Shown: piece after piece, positions 8,865 to 18,417 of the stretch
How the letters are laid out: each line of letters begins with the position of its first letter
Numbering within the stretch: the stretch's first letter is position 1
Assembly (NCBI GenBank): GCA_019116365.1
Contig: DXBT01000007.1
Span: 62,001-126,000 of the forward strand
Origin: Barnesiella merdipullorum
Lineage (GTDB): Bacteria > Bacteroidota > Bacteroidia > Bacteroidales > Barnesiellaceae
Length of the DNA stretch: 64,000 bases
Direction of reading: 5' to 3'
Position numbers and translations under genes: made by a program
The notes under the pieces: model-generated
The model's database searches: none
The model's input: the letters and a program-made list of their open reading frames with translations, nothing else
What the model was told of the DNA's origin: nothing

Positions 8865-10541
8865 TTATTGCCAAATCATAGGTTTGCGCAACCACTGGTA
8901 ATTCTTGTAGGCTCCCAGTCTTTCGAGTTCGGCCTTGTTGTATTTCTCCTCGGTCTCGGGGTCGTAGTTGATGCGGTTGATCCAGGCTTTGGGATCGTCG
9001 CCCCAGTGAGCTTCGTAGATGTTGTTGGGCCGTTTCAGTCCGGGATATACATATACGTTGTCGTATTGACGACCGTTCTCTTCGCAACTGTAGTTGTAGC
9101 GGCGCATGTCGGTCCACTGCTCGGGTTGCAGGTAGAGGCATACGTATTTCTGCCGCATGATGTGGCCGATGTTGAACCCGTCGGCGGGGAAATAGTCGGT
9201 TACATACTTGCCCGACCCGCTTTCGTTACCCAGGTAGTTGTTGCGGTAGCGGTTGTAGCTGCTGCCGTAAATCGAGGCGAGGTTGAAGCGCTCGAAGCTG
9301 ACCTCGGCAGCCTGCATGGTGAGGGAGCGGGCTGTGGGTTTGTCGCCAGCCCAATAGGTAGCCTCGGCTTTGATGAGGAGCAACTCTTCTTCGAGGAAGA
9401 GGGGCACATAGCCGGTGTTCTGGGTGTAGATAGAAACTTTCTTGCCATCGACTTCGGGGAAGAGGTTGGGGTAGTTTTCTACTTTGTACGATACGTCCAT
9501 ACCGATGTTGGTGTCGAGATAGCGCATCTCTTCGCCCGTGTCGCTGGTGCCGGCAGGGCCTTGTCGGGCGCTCATGAAGGCGAGGATACGGGGGTCTTTG
9601 GCCCATCCGCTGACGTTACCGTGGCTCTCGAATACACCCAGGATATTCTCCATGAAGTAGGCTGTGGGGATGGCCGAACCCAGCATGTTGCCACGGCCTT
9701 CCCAGCCGAGACCGCCTTGTTCCGACTGGCTGAAGGCTTCGCCCCAGGGACAGTTCTGGGCGCCGTTGCCACCGTCGAAGCGGTAGAGCACGTCTTGCCA
9801 TCCGTCGAGGGCTTTGTCCACAGCGGTGATAATCTCCTGGCAGGTGGCGGCGTTGTTGCTCCAGTTGGGCAGTTTGCGCAGGAGCAGACGGGCCTTGAGG
9901 GCATATGTGTAGTGTTTCCACTTGTTGAGGTCGCCGGCGAATACGCGGTCGATCGACTGGTCGATGGGTATGTTGGTGGCAGCCTCGGTATAGGCGGGAT
10001 TCTCATACATGGCGATGAGTTCGTCGGCCTCCTGGTACATCCAGTCGTAGATACTCTGTTGGGTATCGTATTTGGGACTGTTCGATGCGTAGGCTTCGCT
10101 ACGGGGCATATCGCCGAAGAGGTCGGTAGTCATCTGGGTGGACATGAGGCGCAGGGTGCGTGCCATCATTTCGAGGTTCCAGGCTTCGGCTTCGTGGGCA
10201 CCGTCGATAATCTCTTTGGCATTGGCGCCGATGTCGTAGAAGTGACGACGCCATTGCGGGTGGCGGTTCATCGTCAGGAAGTCGCCCCAACCGGCTTTAT
10301 AGGCGAAGCTCGATGTTTGGCTGCGGCCACCGGTGGTGAGGGTTTGGGAGAGGTAGGTGCCGTACTCGGCATGGTCGAATTGCAACTGAGCCGAGTAGAA
10401 CAGAACGATGGGGAATACCTGTTCGGGCAACACTTCGTGAGCGGCGTCCTCGTTGATGTTTTCATACAGCCAGTCTTCGCAACTGGTTGTACCCATCAGG
10501 CCGATTAACAATGATAATATGATATATTTATATTTATTCAT
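8865..10541 (-). CDS. RagB/SusD family nutrient-uptake outer membrane lipoprotein
   Basis: 558 aa, lipobox GTTSC followed by EDWLYENINEDAA. The layout is typical of SusD: an alpha-helical N-terminal TPR-like scaffold (MMARTLRLMSTQMTTDLFGDMP, then KWKHYTYALKARLLLRK) and a C-terminal SusD segment (LEEELLLIKAEATYWAGD, then QPEQWTDMRRYNY and LKRPNNIYE). SusD proteins cap the SusC barrel and bind the incoming oligosaccharide at the cell surface. It begins 13 bases after the end of susC, as in most such loci. Family assignment is secure; substrate is unknown. Confidence 0.95.
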   Translation of the reverse strand: MNKYKYIILSLLIGLMGTTSCEDWLYENINEDAAHEVLPEQVFPIVLFYSAQLQFDHAEYGTYLSQTLTTGGRSQTSSFAYKAGWGDFLTMNRHPQWRRHFYDIGANAKEIIDGAHEAEAWNLEMMARTLRLMSTQMTTDLFGDMPRSEAYASNSPKYDTQQSIYDWMYQEADELIAMYENPAYTEAATNIPIDQSIDRVFAGDLNKWKHYTYALKARLLLRKLPNWSNNAATCQEIITAVDKALDGWQDVLYRFDGGNGAQNCPWGEAFSQSEQGGLGWEGRGNMLGSAIPTAYFMENILGVFESHGNVSGWAKDPRILAFMSARQGPAGTSDTGEEMRYLDTNIGMDVSYKVENYPNLFPEVDGKKVSIYTQNTGYVPLFLEEELLLIKAEATYWAGDKPTARSLTMQAAEVSFERFNLASIYGSSYNRYRNNYLGNESGSGKYVTDYFPADGFNIGHIMRQKYVCLYLQPEQWTDMRRYNYSCEENGRQYDNVYVYPGLKRPNNIYEAHWGDDPKAWINRINYDPETEEKYNKAELERLGAYKNYQWLRKPMIWQ

Positions 10542-10554
10542 GGCTCCTTGTGTG

Positions 10555-13500
10555 TTAGAATGTTGCGTTGATAGTGAAGTTGAAACTGCGCGTGGCCGGG
10601 ATGGACATGTTGTCGATACCCATCGTACCGGTACCGTAGGCTGCCGAGGTCGAGATTTGCGGATCGGAGCCCGAGTAGCGGGTCAACAGGAAGAGGTTGC
10701 GGCCGGTGATCGAGGCTCTGAGACCCTTGATGTAGGGGTTGCCTTTCTTGAGGAACCGCGAGAAGTCGTACCCTACGGTTACGTAGCTCAGACGCAGGTA
10801 AGAACCGTCTTCGATGAAGTTGGAGCTTACGCCGTAGAAGTAGGTGTTCAGGTTGGTCTGGTTCAGTACGATAGGCTTGGTGTTAGGAACATAGGTGCCG
10901 TCGGGTTGAGCGACAACGCCTTTTACCACTACCTCGCGGTTACGATAGTTCTCGAGCGACTTGTGCATGCCGTTGGTGAAGAGCGAACGGGCTGTGCCGT
11001 TATATACGTCGCCACCTACGCGACCGTCGAGCAGGAACGATATCGAGAGGTCTTTCCAGCGGAAGGTACTGCTCAAACCGAGCAGGAAGTCGGGTTCACG
11101 GTTACCGATATAGACGCTCTTGGCGGGGTCGATGATGGGGTAGCCATCTTCGTCGATGAGCACTTGACCGTCGGGCGACCGCATGTAGTCTTTACCCGAG
11201 ATACCGGTGGTCGATCCATGCAGGTAGGCGGTGGTGTAGATATCGCTGAACTGGGTGCCTTGAATCTCGCTTACATCCTCGGGCAACGATTTTACGACGC
11301 CGCGGTTCAAACCGAAGTTGAGGTTGGCGGTCCATTCGAAATCGCGGCTTCGCAAGATGTCTTGGCTCAATGTGGCTTCGATACCGTGGTTTTCGATACT
11401 ACCTTCGTTGCGCACTTGCAGGATGGTTCCCGAGGCGGGCGACACGCGCACGGTTACGATTTGGTTATCGACCATGGTCGAGTAGTAGGCCACGTCGAGT
11501 CGGGTGCGGCTGTCGAAGAATCGCAGGTCGGCACCAATCTCCCACGACTTGGTCATCTCGGGTTCGAGGGTGATGGCGTAGGACGAGGTGGGGTCGATAC
11601 TGTAACCGCCGTCGGGGAAGGTGGAGCCTTCGCGATAGGCTTTGGTAAACTTGTTGGGGGTGGCATCCTTACCTACTTGTGCCCAGTTACCGCGAATCTT
11701 ACCGTAGCTGAACCAGTCGTTGCTCAGGTGGAAGAGTTCGCTGAAGATTAAACCGGCGGTTACCGAGGGGTAGAAGTAGGAGGATTTCTCGGCTTGCTTG
11801 AGGGTGGATGAGCCGTCGTAGCGGGCGGTTCCGCTTAACTGGGCGATGCCTTTGTAGTCGAACCGCAGTTCACCGAAGTAGCCGTATTTGTTTTTCTTCG
11901 AACGGAAGTAGTTGATGGGGTAGTCGCCCGTCTTCATCCAGTTCTCGGTGTTGGTGTTGTTGAAACTGTAATAGTCGCCCTCGAGTACAAACTCTTGCCC
12001 GGCCATGGTGGCTTCGTAGCTGTTGTTGACCATGATTTCGGCACCGGCTAGGATGCTCATGTTGAGGTCTTTGAACAGATCTACGTTGTAGGTGGCCAGC
12101 CCTTGTACGGTGAGCAGTTCGCCGCGGCTGGGCTCGAAGGTATAGGAACCGTATTTGTAGAGGTATTTCGAGATTACGCTCTCGTCGAGTTCGTCTTTGT
12201 CGAAGCGGGGCTTCCCGTAGGAGTCGGACGTGGTGTAACCCTTATCATAGGCAATCTTACCGGTGAAGGTGAGGTCTTTGATGGGGGTCCATTCGATCGA
12301 TCCGTTCAGTATCATACGCGACGATTGCGATTGGCCCCAGTCTTCGTAGCGGCCCCAGTAGGGACTCACGCCGGCGGTAATCTTGTCGGCATCGGTCAGG
12401 GCGTCCCAGTTGTCGTAGCGACCACCGTCGGCGCTGCTGTAAACCGGTTTACCGAGCGGGGTCTTGTAGTTGCGCATATCGTTGTTGATAGGCCAGGTAT
12501 ATACGCTGCTCATGTTGTTGCCGAAGGAGCGCGACTTGGTGTCGATGTAGTTCAGCGAAGCGTTGATTTTGACCCATTTGGTGGGGGTGAAGGTGGCTTT
12601 GATCAAGGCACCCATGCGGTCGCGGTAATCTTCGGGAGCCACACCGTCGGTCGAGGTGTAGTTGAACGAGGCATAGGCGGTGAACTTGTCGGTACCACCC
12701 GATGCGTTTACATCGTATTTCTGGTAGAGGCCCGTGCCCAGGAAGTTGCCCACGTTGTCGTAGATGCGTTCACCGGGTTTCAGCATGGGACCCCAGCCGC
12801 CGCTTACGCTGTTTTCCTTATAGAAGCCGAGCGAGCCGGGTACATACTTCTGTTGAATTTTGGGAACCCTCACACTGTTGTCTATCTGTACACTGGCGCT
12901 ACCGTTTACGACAATCTGTCCGCTCTTACCGCTCTTGGTGGTGATCAAGATTACACCGTTGGCGGCCTCCGAACCGTAGAGGGCCGATGCAGCGGCACCC
13001 TTCAGCACGGTCATGTTTTCGATATCGTTGGGGTTGATATCGCCGGCCGATGTACCGCCACCTCGCATGGGCATACCGTCGATGACGAACAGAGGCTCGT
13101 TGTTCTGTCCCGAGTTGATGGACGAGATGGCCCGGATGATAATCTGTGAACTGGCGTTGGGCGAACCACCGCTACCCGATACCGATACACCGGCGATCTT
13201 TCCTTGCAGGGAGTTGACGAAGTTGGCCGACTGTCCGGCGGTTACTTCGTCGGCATTCAGGCTTTGAACGGCGAAGTTCAGTTTCTTTTTCTCCTCACGG
13301 ATACCCATGGCCGTTACCACTACCTCTTCCAGTCTTTGGGAGGAGGAGCCTTGCAGCGTTACATTGATAACCGATTGGCCGTTGACTTGAACCGTCTGAG
13401 CCTGCATGCCTACATAGCTGAATGTAAGGCTTGCATTGTCGTTTACTTTAATAGAATATTTTCCGTCCAAGTCGGTTGACGTTCCTTGAGAGGTGCCTTT

Positions 13501-13632
13501 GACGAGAACCGATGCCCCAATGATGGGCAACCCGTCTTCGGCCGATACAACGGTACCGGTTACGGTGCGTTGCTGAGCGAAACCAACTATAGCAAATAGG
13601 GAAAATAACAGAAGTAGCACCTGTCTTCTCAT
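10555..13632 (-). CDS. SusC/RagA family TonB-linked outer membrane transporter
   Basis: 1025 aa. A signal peptide (MRRQVLLLLFSLFAIVGFAQ) is followed by a carboxypeptidase-regulatory-like domain (about 22-100: GTVVSAEDGLPIIGASVLVKG), a TonB box region and a plug domain (about 115-230: LQGKIAGVSVSGSGG, NEPLFVIDGMPMRGG, VLKGAAASALYGSEAANGV), then a 22-strand-type barrel ending in NFTINATF with a terminal phenylalanine. It imports oligosaccharides across the outer membrane with its SusD partner. It is the first gene of the leftward operon and has its own promoter. No sensor (hybrid two-component, SusR or sigma/anti-sigma pair) lies next to it, so the regulator is elsewhere or absent. Confidence 0.96.
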   Translation of the reverse strand: MRRQVLLLLFSLFAIVGFAQQRTVTGTVVSAEDGLPIIGASVLVKGTSQGTSTDLDGKYSIKVNDNASLTFSYVGMQAQTVQVNGQSVINVTLQGSSSQRLEEVVVTAMGIREEKKKLNFAVQSLNADEVTAGQSANFVNSLQGKIAGVSVSGSGGSPNASSQIIIRAISSINSGQNNEPLFVIDGMPMRGGGTSAGDINPNDIENMTVLKGAAASALYGSEAANGVILITTKSGKSGQIVVNGSASVQIDNSVRVPKIQQKYVPGSLGFYKENSVSGGWGPMLKPGERIYDNVGNFLGTGLYQKYDVNASGGTDKFTAYASFNYTSTDGVAPEDYRDRMGALIKATFTPTKWVKINASLNYIDTKSRSFGNNMSSVYTWPINNDMRNYKTPLGKPVYSSADGGRYDNWDALTDADKITAGVSPYWGRYEDWGQSQSSRMILNGSIEWTPIKDLTFTGKIAYDKGYTTSDSYGKPRFDKDELDESVISKYLYKYGSYTFEPSRGELLTVQGLATYNVDLFKDLNMSILAGAEIMVNNSYEATMAGQEFVLEGDYYSFNNTNTENWMKTGDYPINYFRSKKNKYGYFGELRFDYKGIAQLSGTARYDGSSTLKQAEKSSYFYPSVTAGLIFSELFHLSNDWFSYGKIRGNWAQVGKDATPNKFTKAYREGSTFPDGGYSIDPTSSYAITLEPEMTKSWEIGADLRFFDSRTRLDVAYYSTMVDNQIVTVRVSPASGTILQVRNEGSIENHGIEATLSQDILRSRDFEWTANLNFGLNRGVVKSLPEDVSEIQGTQFSDIYTTAYLHGSTTGISGKDYMRSPDGQVLIDEDGYPIIDPAKSVYIGNREPDFLLGLSSTFRWKDLSISFLLDGRVGGDVYNGTARSLFTNGMHKSLENYRNREVVVKGVVAQPDGTYVPNTKPIVLNQTNLNTYFYGVSSNFIEDGSYLRLSYVTVGYDFSRFLKKGNPYIKGLRASITGRNLFLLTRYSGSDPQISTSAAYGTGTMGIDNMSIPATRSFNFTINATF

Positions 13633-13817
13633 AATACTGCTTGTTTGTTAATAATCAAGGTTAATAATTACTTTCTATATATGTGTTTTATTTCATGGTC
13701 CGAGCCTTTGTCTATGTCTTTTTTAAGGTTTATCACGATTAAGACTCAGGTGAAAATTGTTTCTTAATTTTTATTATTTTAAGTGTTTATGCTTTATTTT
13801 TTTGTGTTTTACTTGTA

Positions 13818-13850
13818 CAAATATAATGTTCTATTTTGAATTCGAAAACT
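13818..13850 (-). promoter_or_regulatory. Promoter of the susC operon
   Basis: Minus-strand TATATTTG at 13825-13818 matches TAnnTTTG fully. A weak -33 (TTTTC) lies about 20 bases upstream in an AT-rich tract. It predicts a leader of roughly 175 bases before susC. Confidence 0.6.
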
Positions 13851-14290
13851 AAAATTTCTACTTTTTTTCGGCTTTGAATCATTTTTAAGTATTAGATTCA
13901 TATTTTCACAATTACAAACTTTTCGGCGGGGATACGTAGGGATTACAAAGCTATTTCCAAAAGAGTGTGCTTGATTTGTAAGATGTTGATTATGTTTATT
14001 ATATGTGCTATTTTACAGGCTCGTATTGTCTTGGGCGGTGGCGTCGGACTACTGGTGCAGGAGGCGATGGCGGGGGATGTGGAGAGCGGTTTCCCTTTGT
14101 GGAAGGATGCGAGCCATTGATTTGATTTTAAAGGTGTGTGAGGCCGGTGAGAAGGGCGTTTCCGCTTGATGGCCCCAAACAGGGTCGGCTTCGCCTCGTT
14201 TTTCTCAGTTCGGGGGGATAATGAGTTTTAGAGCGATTGGATTTCGGGTTCCTTTCGCAACCTTTCGATGGATAAAAAATGTTGTTGAAC
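13851..14290. other. Intergenic region between susC and the GH109 gene
   Basis: The left part (13851-14010) is AT-rich. A GC-rich island (about 14015-14270) follows that shows no start-stop organised frame, no recognisable domain and no RNA gene signature that I can identify. It may be decayed coding sequence, but I see nothing that supports a specific call. Confidence 0.4.
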
Positions 14291-14322
14291 TTGACAATGC
14301 ACCGTTATTTTATATAACTTTA
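14291..14322 (+). promoter_or_regulatory. Promoter of the GH109-type gene
   Basis: TTG at 14291-14293 and TAACTTTA at 14315-14322 (7/8 match to TAnnTTTG), 21 bases apart. It predicts a leader of about 120 bases. Confidence 0.55.
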
Positions 14323-14399
14323 CTGCATAGAGCTATTAAAGGAAGTGCAACCTCCCGATTCCCGGAGCAAATCTGTTTGTGTTTTGGGGTCGAGGTTTG

Positions 14400-14415
14400 A
14401 GCACTTCGAAGTGCT
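14400..14415. promoter_or_regulatory. 16-bp perfect palindrome in the GH109 gene leader
   Basis: AGCACTTCGAAGTGCT is self-complementary over all 16 bases and lies 34 bases before the start codon, downstream of the predicted promoter. It could be a repressor site or an RNA hairpin with a TCGA loop near the ribosome-binding region. Confidence 0.45.
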
Positions 14416-14448
14416 GTGATTCATTATTTATGCTTAAAATAGATTGCC

Positions 14449-15798
14449 ATGAAAAAAGTGTGCTTTTATGCGCTGTCGTTGCTGCTGTTGTGCAGTGCGT
14501 GCGCGACATCTCCCAAAAATCCGTTTGAAGAACCCGCCAGACCCGCGGGACAAGAGAGTGTCTTGAAACTGGCTTGCGAACCGCTCGATACGGTGCGTGT
14601 CGGGTTTATCGGTATCGGAGCCCGTGGAAAAGGGGCTATCGAGCGTTATGTCTATCTGCCCGATGCCCGGGTGATGGCGGTGTGCGACCTCGACTCGGCC
14701 AATGTGCTGGCGGCGAATGAAACGCTCACTTCGCACGGTTGTCCGCCGGCCGACATGTATGTGGGCGAAGAGGCCTGGAAAGAGTTGTGCCAACGCAAAG
14801 ATATCGACCTGGTCTATATCTGCACCGACTGGCATTCGCATGCACCCATGGCAGTTTATGCCATGAAGCAGGGCAAACATGTGGCTGTCGAGGTCCCGGC
14901 TGCCATGACAATAGCCGAGTGCTGGGATTTGGTGAACACGGCCGAGCAGACCCGCAGGCACTGCATGATGCTCGAGAACTGCTGCTACGACTTCTTCGAA
15001 ATGGCTACGCTCAACATGGCCCAGCAGGGTGTGTTTGGCGAGGTGATGCATGCCGAGGGTGCCTATATCCACGACTTGCGCGAATATAATTACGACACGA
15101 CGGCTACCGGCTATAAAAATATGTGGCGACTGAAAGCCGAAAAGATAGCTGCCGGTAATCCTTATCCTACGCATGGACTGGGTCCCATCGCCCAGATCTT
15201 GAATATCCACCGCGGCGACCGCATGGCTACCTTGGTATCAATGTCGTCGGCACAGCGGGGTATGAATCTCTATGCTGCCGAACATGGCATTGCCGGTGAG
15301 GATACGGCTCACATCGACATGGGCGACATGAACACGACCCTCATCCGCACGGCCAAGGGTAAAACGATTATGATTCAGCACGACGTGACCAGCCCGCGTC
15401 CCTACAACCGCATCCACCTCATCAGCGGTACGAAGGGTTTTGCCCAGAAGTATCCGCTCACGGGTATTGCCCTCGAGCCCAATGCTCACGAATATTTGAG
15501 CCAACAGGCACTCGACTCGCTGCTCAAGGTTTATGAACACCCCTTCTGCAAGGAGATTGGCGAAATGGCTCGTAAGGTGGGTGGCCACGGTGGTATGGAC
15601 TTTATCATGGACTACCGCTTGATTCACTGCCTCAAGAACGGTCTGCCTCTCGATATGGATGTATATGATGCCGCCGAGTGGTCGAGCCTGGTCGAACTGA
15701 CCGACTATTCGGTACGTCACGGTTCGGTACCGGTGCAGATTCCCGATTTCACCCGGGGCGAGTGGGAGAAGTTGCAAGGTCTTACTTTTGCCGAATGA
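14449..15798 (+). CDS. GH109-type Gfo/Idh/MocA lipoprotein, probable alpha-N-acetylgalactosaminidase
   Basis: 449 aa, lipobox LLLLCSAC followed by ATS, so a lipoprotein without an acidic export signal and possibly periplasm-facing. The Rossmann motif is VGFIGIGARGKGAIERYV (about residues 50-67). Features that mark family GH109 within the NAD-dependent oxidoreductases are the LENCCYDFFEMATL segment, NPYPTHGLGPIAQ and VGGHGGMDFIMDYR. GH109 enzymes hydrolyse alpha-linked N-acetylgalactosamine by an NAD-assisted redox mechanism. It is transcribed away from the SusC/SusD locus and could take up a sugar delivered by it; that link is inference. The family also has members with other activities. Confidence 0.85.
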   Translation: MKKVCFYALSLLLLCSACATSPKNPFEEPARPAGQESVLKLACEPLDTVRVGFIGIGARGKGAIERYVYLPDARVMAVCDLDSANVLAANETLTSHGCPPADMYVGEEAWKELCQRKDIDLVYICTDWHSHAPMAVYAMKQGKHVAVEVPAAMTIAECWDLVNTAEQTRRHCMMLENCCYDFFEMATLNMAQQGVFGEVMHAEGAYIHDLREYNYDTTATGYKNMWRLKAEKIAAGNPYPTHGLGPIAQILNIHRGDRMATLVSMSSAQRGMNLYAAEHGIAGEDTAHIDMGDMNTTLIRTAKGKTIMIQHDVTSPRPYNRIHLISGTKGFAQKYPLTGIALEPNAHEYLSQQALDSLLKVYEHPFCKEIGEMARKVGGHGGMDFIMDYRLIHCLKNGLPLDMDVYDAAEWSSLVELTDYSVRHGSVPVQIPDFTRGEWEKLQGLTFAE

Positions 15799-15844
15799 AC
15801 AGGAGTAAATAGATATATGTAATTATTATAGCGAAGAAAGACGA

Positions 15845-15884
15845 ACAAGAGCGGGCTCCCCAGGAGGTGGGGGCTCGCTCTTGT
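15845..15884. terminator. Bidirectional terminator between GH109 gene and TonB receptor gene
   Basis: ACAAGAGCG-GCTCCCC pairs with GGGGGCTCGCTCTTGT around a short loop, with one or two mismatches. It lies between two genes that end toward each other, so it can serve both. Confidence 0.75.
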
Positions 15885-15925
15885 CTATTGATGGGATGGG
15901 GATGTTGCCCCACCGGATGGATGGC

Positions 15926-18319
15926 TTAGAATTTGATGGTGATGTCGGCTCCGAAGGTGATGGGTCGTCCGCATTGTACGAAGCTGTTGGGCGATGCCAG
16001 GTTCTCGGCATTCATCGTTTCGAAATAGAAGGCCTGGTAGTGGTTGTTCAGCAGGTTGCGGCCCCAGAGTTTGAGGTCGGCATATTTGCCCGAGAGGACA
16101 ATCGAGGCATTCACCAGTCCGTAGAAGTTCTGGGCGGCATCGTTGGCTTCGGTCCAGTAGATTTTTCCCTGTCCCAGGTATTGCAGTTCGAAGGTCACGT
16201 CGGTCTCCCGGTCGATAGGCAGGGAGTAGGCCCCGGTGAGGGCGAGGGTGTGAGCCGGAGCAAAGGGCACGAAGTTGCCTTTGTAGTCGTTTTCACCGTC
16301 GTTATATTCGCGGAATGTGGCGTGGGTGTAGCCATAGCTGGCCGAGAGCAACAGGTGGTCGGTGGGGGTGGCCCGCAACGAGGCCTCGAGTCCGTAGCTG
16401 GCGGTGCGTCCCGAGTTTTTGGTCACACGGCCATATCCGCTCACGGCGGCAATCTGCTGGTCGCGACAGTCGATGTAGAAGAGCGACAGGTCGGCAAACA
16501 GGCGACGGTCGATGAGTTGCGAGCGGCCGCCAATCTCGTAGTTCCAGCTGTGCTCGGGTTTGTAGGAGATGGCGCTGTTCACATCGGTCGAGCTGCCGGT
16601 CGAGGGTATGGAGGGGGCGTTTCCGCTACCACTGCCACTGCCGCCGCCTCCCATGCTCTTCATCAGCTCGCTCATCATGCTGCTGCGTATTTGCGACTGG
16701 ATGAGGTTGGAGAACATCTGGAAGTTGTATCCTCCCGAGCGGTATCCCCGTGTGGCCGAAGCATAGACGAAACTTTTGTTGCCGATGGCATATTTCAATT
16801 CAAACTTGGGCGAGAGCTCGAGGGTCTCCATCGACTCGCGACCGTCGATGCCCAGTGGCAGGGCAAAGGGCTGGGTGATGTTGATGGGGTGTCCGCCGGC
16901 ATTGATCGAGACTTGGGCGTTGCCCGAGAGGGGCGCTGTGGCATGGGTGTGGTGGTAGATGCGGGCCCGCTCGTAGTCGATGCGCAAACCCACGGTGGCC
17001 GACAGCCCGTCGAGGAAGATGCGGTTGAGGGTGGCCTGCCCGAAGGCGGCGGCCCCATAGGTGGGCGTCTTGTAGGAGCCGTCGATGTAGAGGTTGGGGT
17101 TATCGATGGCAACGGTGATGTCGGGCATCCCGGCCAGGGCCGGATTCTGCTTGAGTGCGGCCAGCTGGTCGTTGGTCTGTTTGGTGATGAGCAGGTCGAT
17201 GCCGTCTTGTTTGAAATCGACGGGTCCCAGGGTGTTGATATCCTGGTAGAAGCCGAAGAGGCCGCCAACCCATTCCCACCGCTTGCCCTGGTGTGACTTG
17301 AAGGCAAACTCCTGCGAGACGGCGTGCATCTTCTGTTTTTGTTGCAGGGTGAATATCGAGAGGGGGGTGAAGTCCTGGTCGAGGTGCATGTCGTCGTCGA
17401 GGTACTGGTAGCCGGTGGTCGAGGTGAAGATGAACCGGTCGTGGATGTACTGTGCCGAGAGGCCCGAGGTGAAGAGGTCGCGACGGTACGAGGCCTCGTC
17501 GTTGTAGGCAATGTCGCCGGTCGTGCCTTGCGCCTTGTTGTAGTAGGCATAGGGGTATCCTTGCTGGTCGCTGCTTTCATAGTCGCCGCTGAGGCTCAAT
17601 TTCCAGCGTTGGTTCACGCGCCAGTCAATCTGCACGCGTCCGCCCCCCGACTGGGTGCTGCCGCTGTTCTTGCGGGTGTATTGATTCTTGAAGTAGCCGT
17701 CGTCGCTCCGGTAGCGGGCGTTCACGGCAATGGCAAGGTCGTTGGTAATCTTTTGGCTGGTCGAGGCGGCAACTCCCCACAAGTTGTAGTTGCCGAAACT
17801 CAGTTTTACTTTGGAGCCCTGCTTGTCGAGAGGCGAGAGGGTTTTGATGTTGACGAGTCCCGCCATGGTGTTGCGACCGTAGAGGGTGCCTTGCGGGCCT
17901 TTCAATACCTCGATGTGGGCAATGTCGCTGAAGTCGAAGTCGAAGGCACTCTTGTCGAGGTAGGGCACGTTGTTGACATAGAGCCCTACGGCGGGCGAGT
18001 TGATGCGTGAGCCGATGCCTCGGATGTAGGCCGAGGAGATGAGCTTCGAGCCGTAGTCGGGGATGAAGAGGTTGGGCACGAGGGTCGAGATATCTTTGAC
18101 CGAGTGGATGTTCATGCGGTCGATTTGCTCGGTGTCGATATACGATATGGCACCGGGAAACTCGAGCAGGTTGGATTCCCACTTGGGGTTACTGATGACG
18201 GTGACCGCGTTGAGGTTGTAGATGCGGTTGCCTAGCGAATCGGTTGTCGCGGGAATGGGGTCGGCTGTAGCCGCCAGCGGGAGGAGAAGCCCTAAGGCCG
18301 GGAGCAGAAAATGTTTCAT
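15926..18319 (-). CDS. TonB-dependent outer membrane receptor (FyuA-like), metal or metallophore uptake
   Basis: 797 aa. Signal peptide (MKHFLLPALGLLLPLAATA), no carboxypeptidase-like N-terminal domain, then a plug domain (about 35-160: SVKDISTLVPNLFIPDYG, YIRGIGSRINSPAVGLYV, HIEVLKGPQGTLYGRNTMAG) and a barrel ending in FGADITIKF. This is the ferric-siderophore receptor type rather than SusC. A low-complexity insertion MGGGGSGSGSGN sits in a predicted loop around residue 555. It lies downstream of and parallel to the zupT-like gene but has its own promoter with an adjoining palindrome, which suggests metal-responsive control. The substrate could be a zinc or iron complex; the sequence alone does not decide. 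Confidence 0.85.
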   Translation of the reverse strand: MKHFLLPALGLLLPLAATADPIPATTDSLGNRIYNLNAVTVISNPKWESNLLEFPGAISYIDTEQIDRMNIHSVKDISTLVPNLFIPDYGSKLISSAYIRGIGSRINSPAVGLYVNNVPYLDKSAFDFDFSDIAHIEVLKGPQGTLYGRNTMAGLVNIKTLSPLDKQGSKVKLSFGNYNLWGVAASTSQKITNDLAIAVNARYRSDDGYFKNQYTRKNSGSTQSGGGRVQIDWRVNQRWKLSLSGDYESSDQQGYPYAYYNKAQGTTGDIAYNDEASYRRDLFTSGLSAQYIHDRFIFTSTTGYQYLDDDMHLDQDFTPLSIFTLQQKQKMHAVSQEFAFKSHQGKRWEWVGGLFGFYQDINTLGPVDFKQDGIDLLITKQTNDQLAALKQNPALAGMPDITVAIDNPNLYIDGSYKTPTYGAAAFGQATLNRIFLDGLSATVGLRIDYERARIYHHTHATAPLSGNAQVSINAGGHPINITQPFALPLGIDGRESMETLELSPKFELKYAIGNKSFVYASATRGYRSGGYNFQMFSNLIQSQIRSSMMSELMKSMGGGGSGSGSGNAPSIPSTGSSTDVNSAISYKPEHSWNYEIGGRSQLIDRRLFADLSLFYIDCRDQQIAAVSGYGRVTKNSGRTASYGLEASLRATPTDHLLLSASYGYTHATFREYNDGENDYKGNFVPFAPAHTLALTGAYSLPIDRETDVTFELQYLGQGKIYWTEANDAAQNFYGLVNASIVLSGKYADLKLWGRNLLNNHYQAFYFETMNAENLASPNSFVQCGRPITFGADITIKF

Positions 18320-18383
18320 AAATCTTGTTTACCTTGCTGCAGGGATTCACACGGGTTGTGTCGTTCCCCTTGATTAACGGGGA

Positions 18384-18414
18384 CAAAGTAACGGCAGAAA
18401 AACGGGCCTTGCAA
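18384..18414 (-). promoter_or_regulatory. Promoter of the TonB receptor gene
   Basis: On the minus strand, TTG (18414-18412), 20 bases, then TTACTTTG (18391-18384), a 7/8 match to the -7 consensus. Confidence 0.6.
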
Positions 18415-18417
18415 TCC

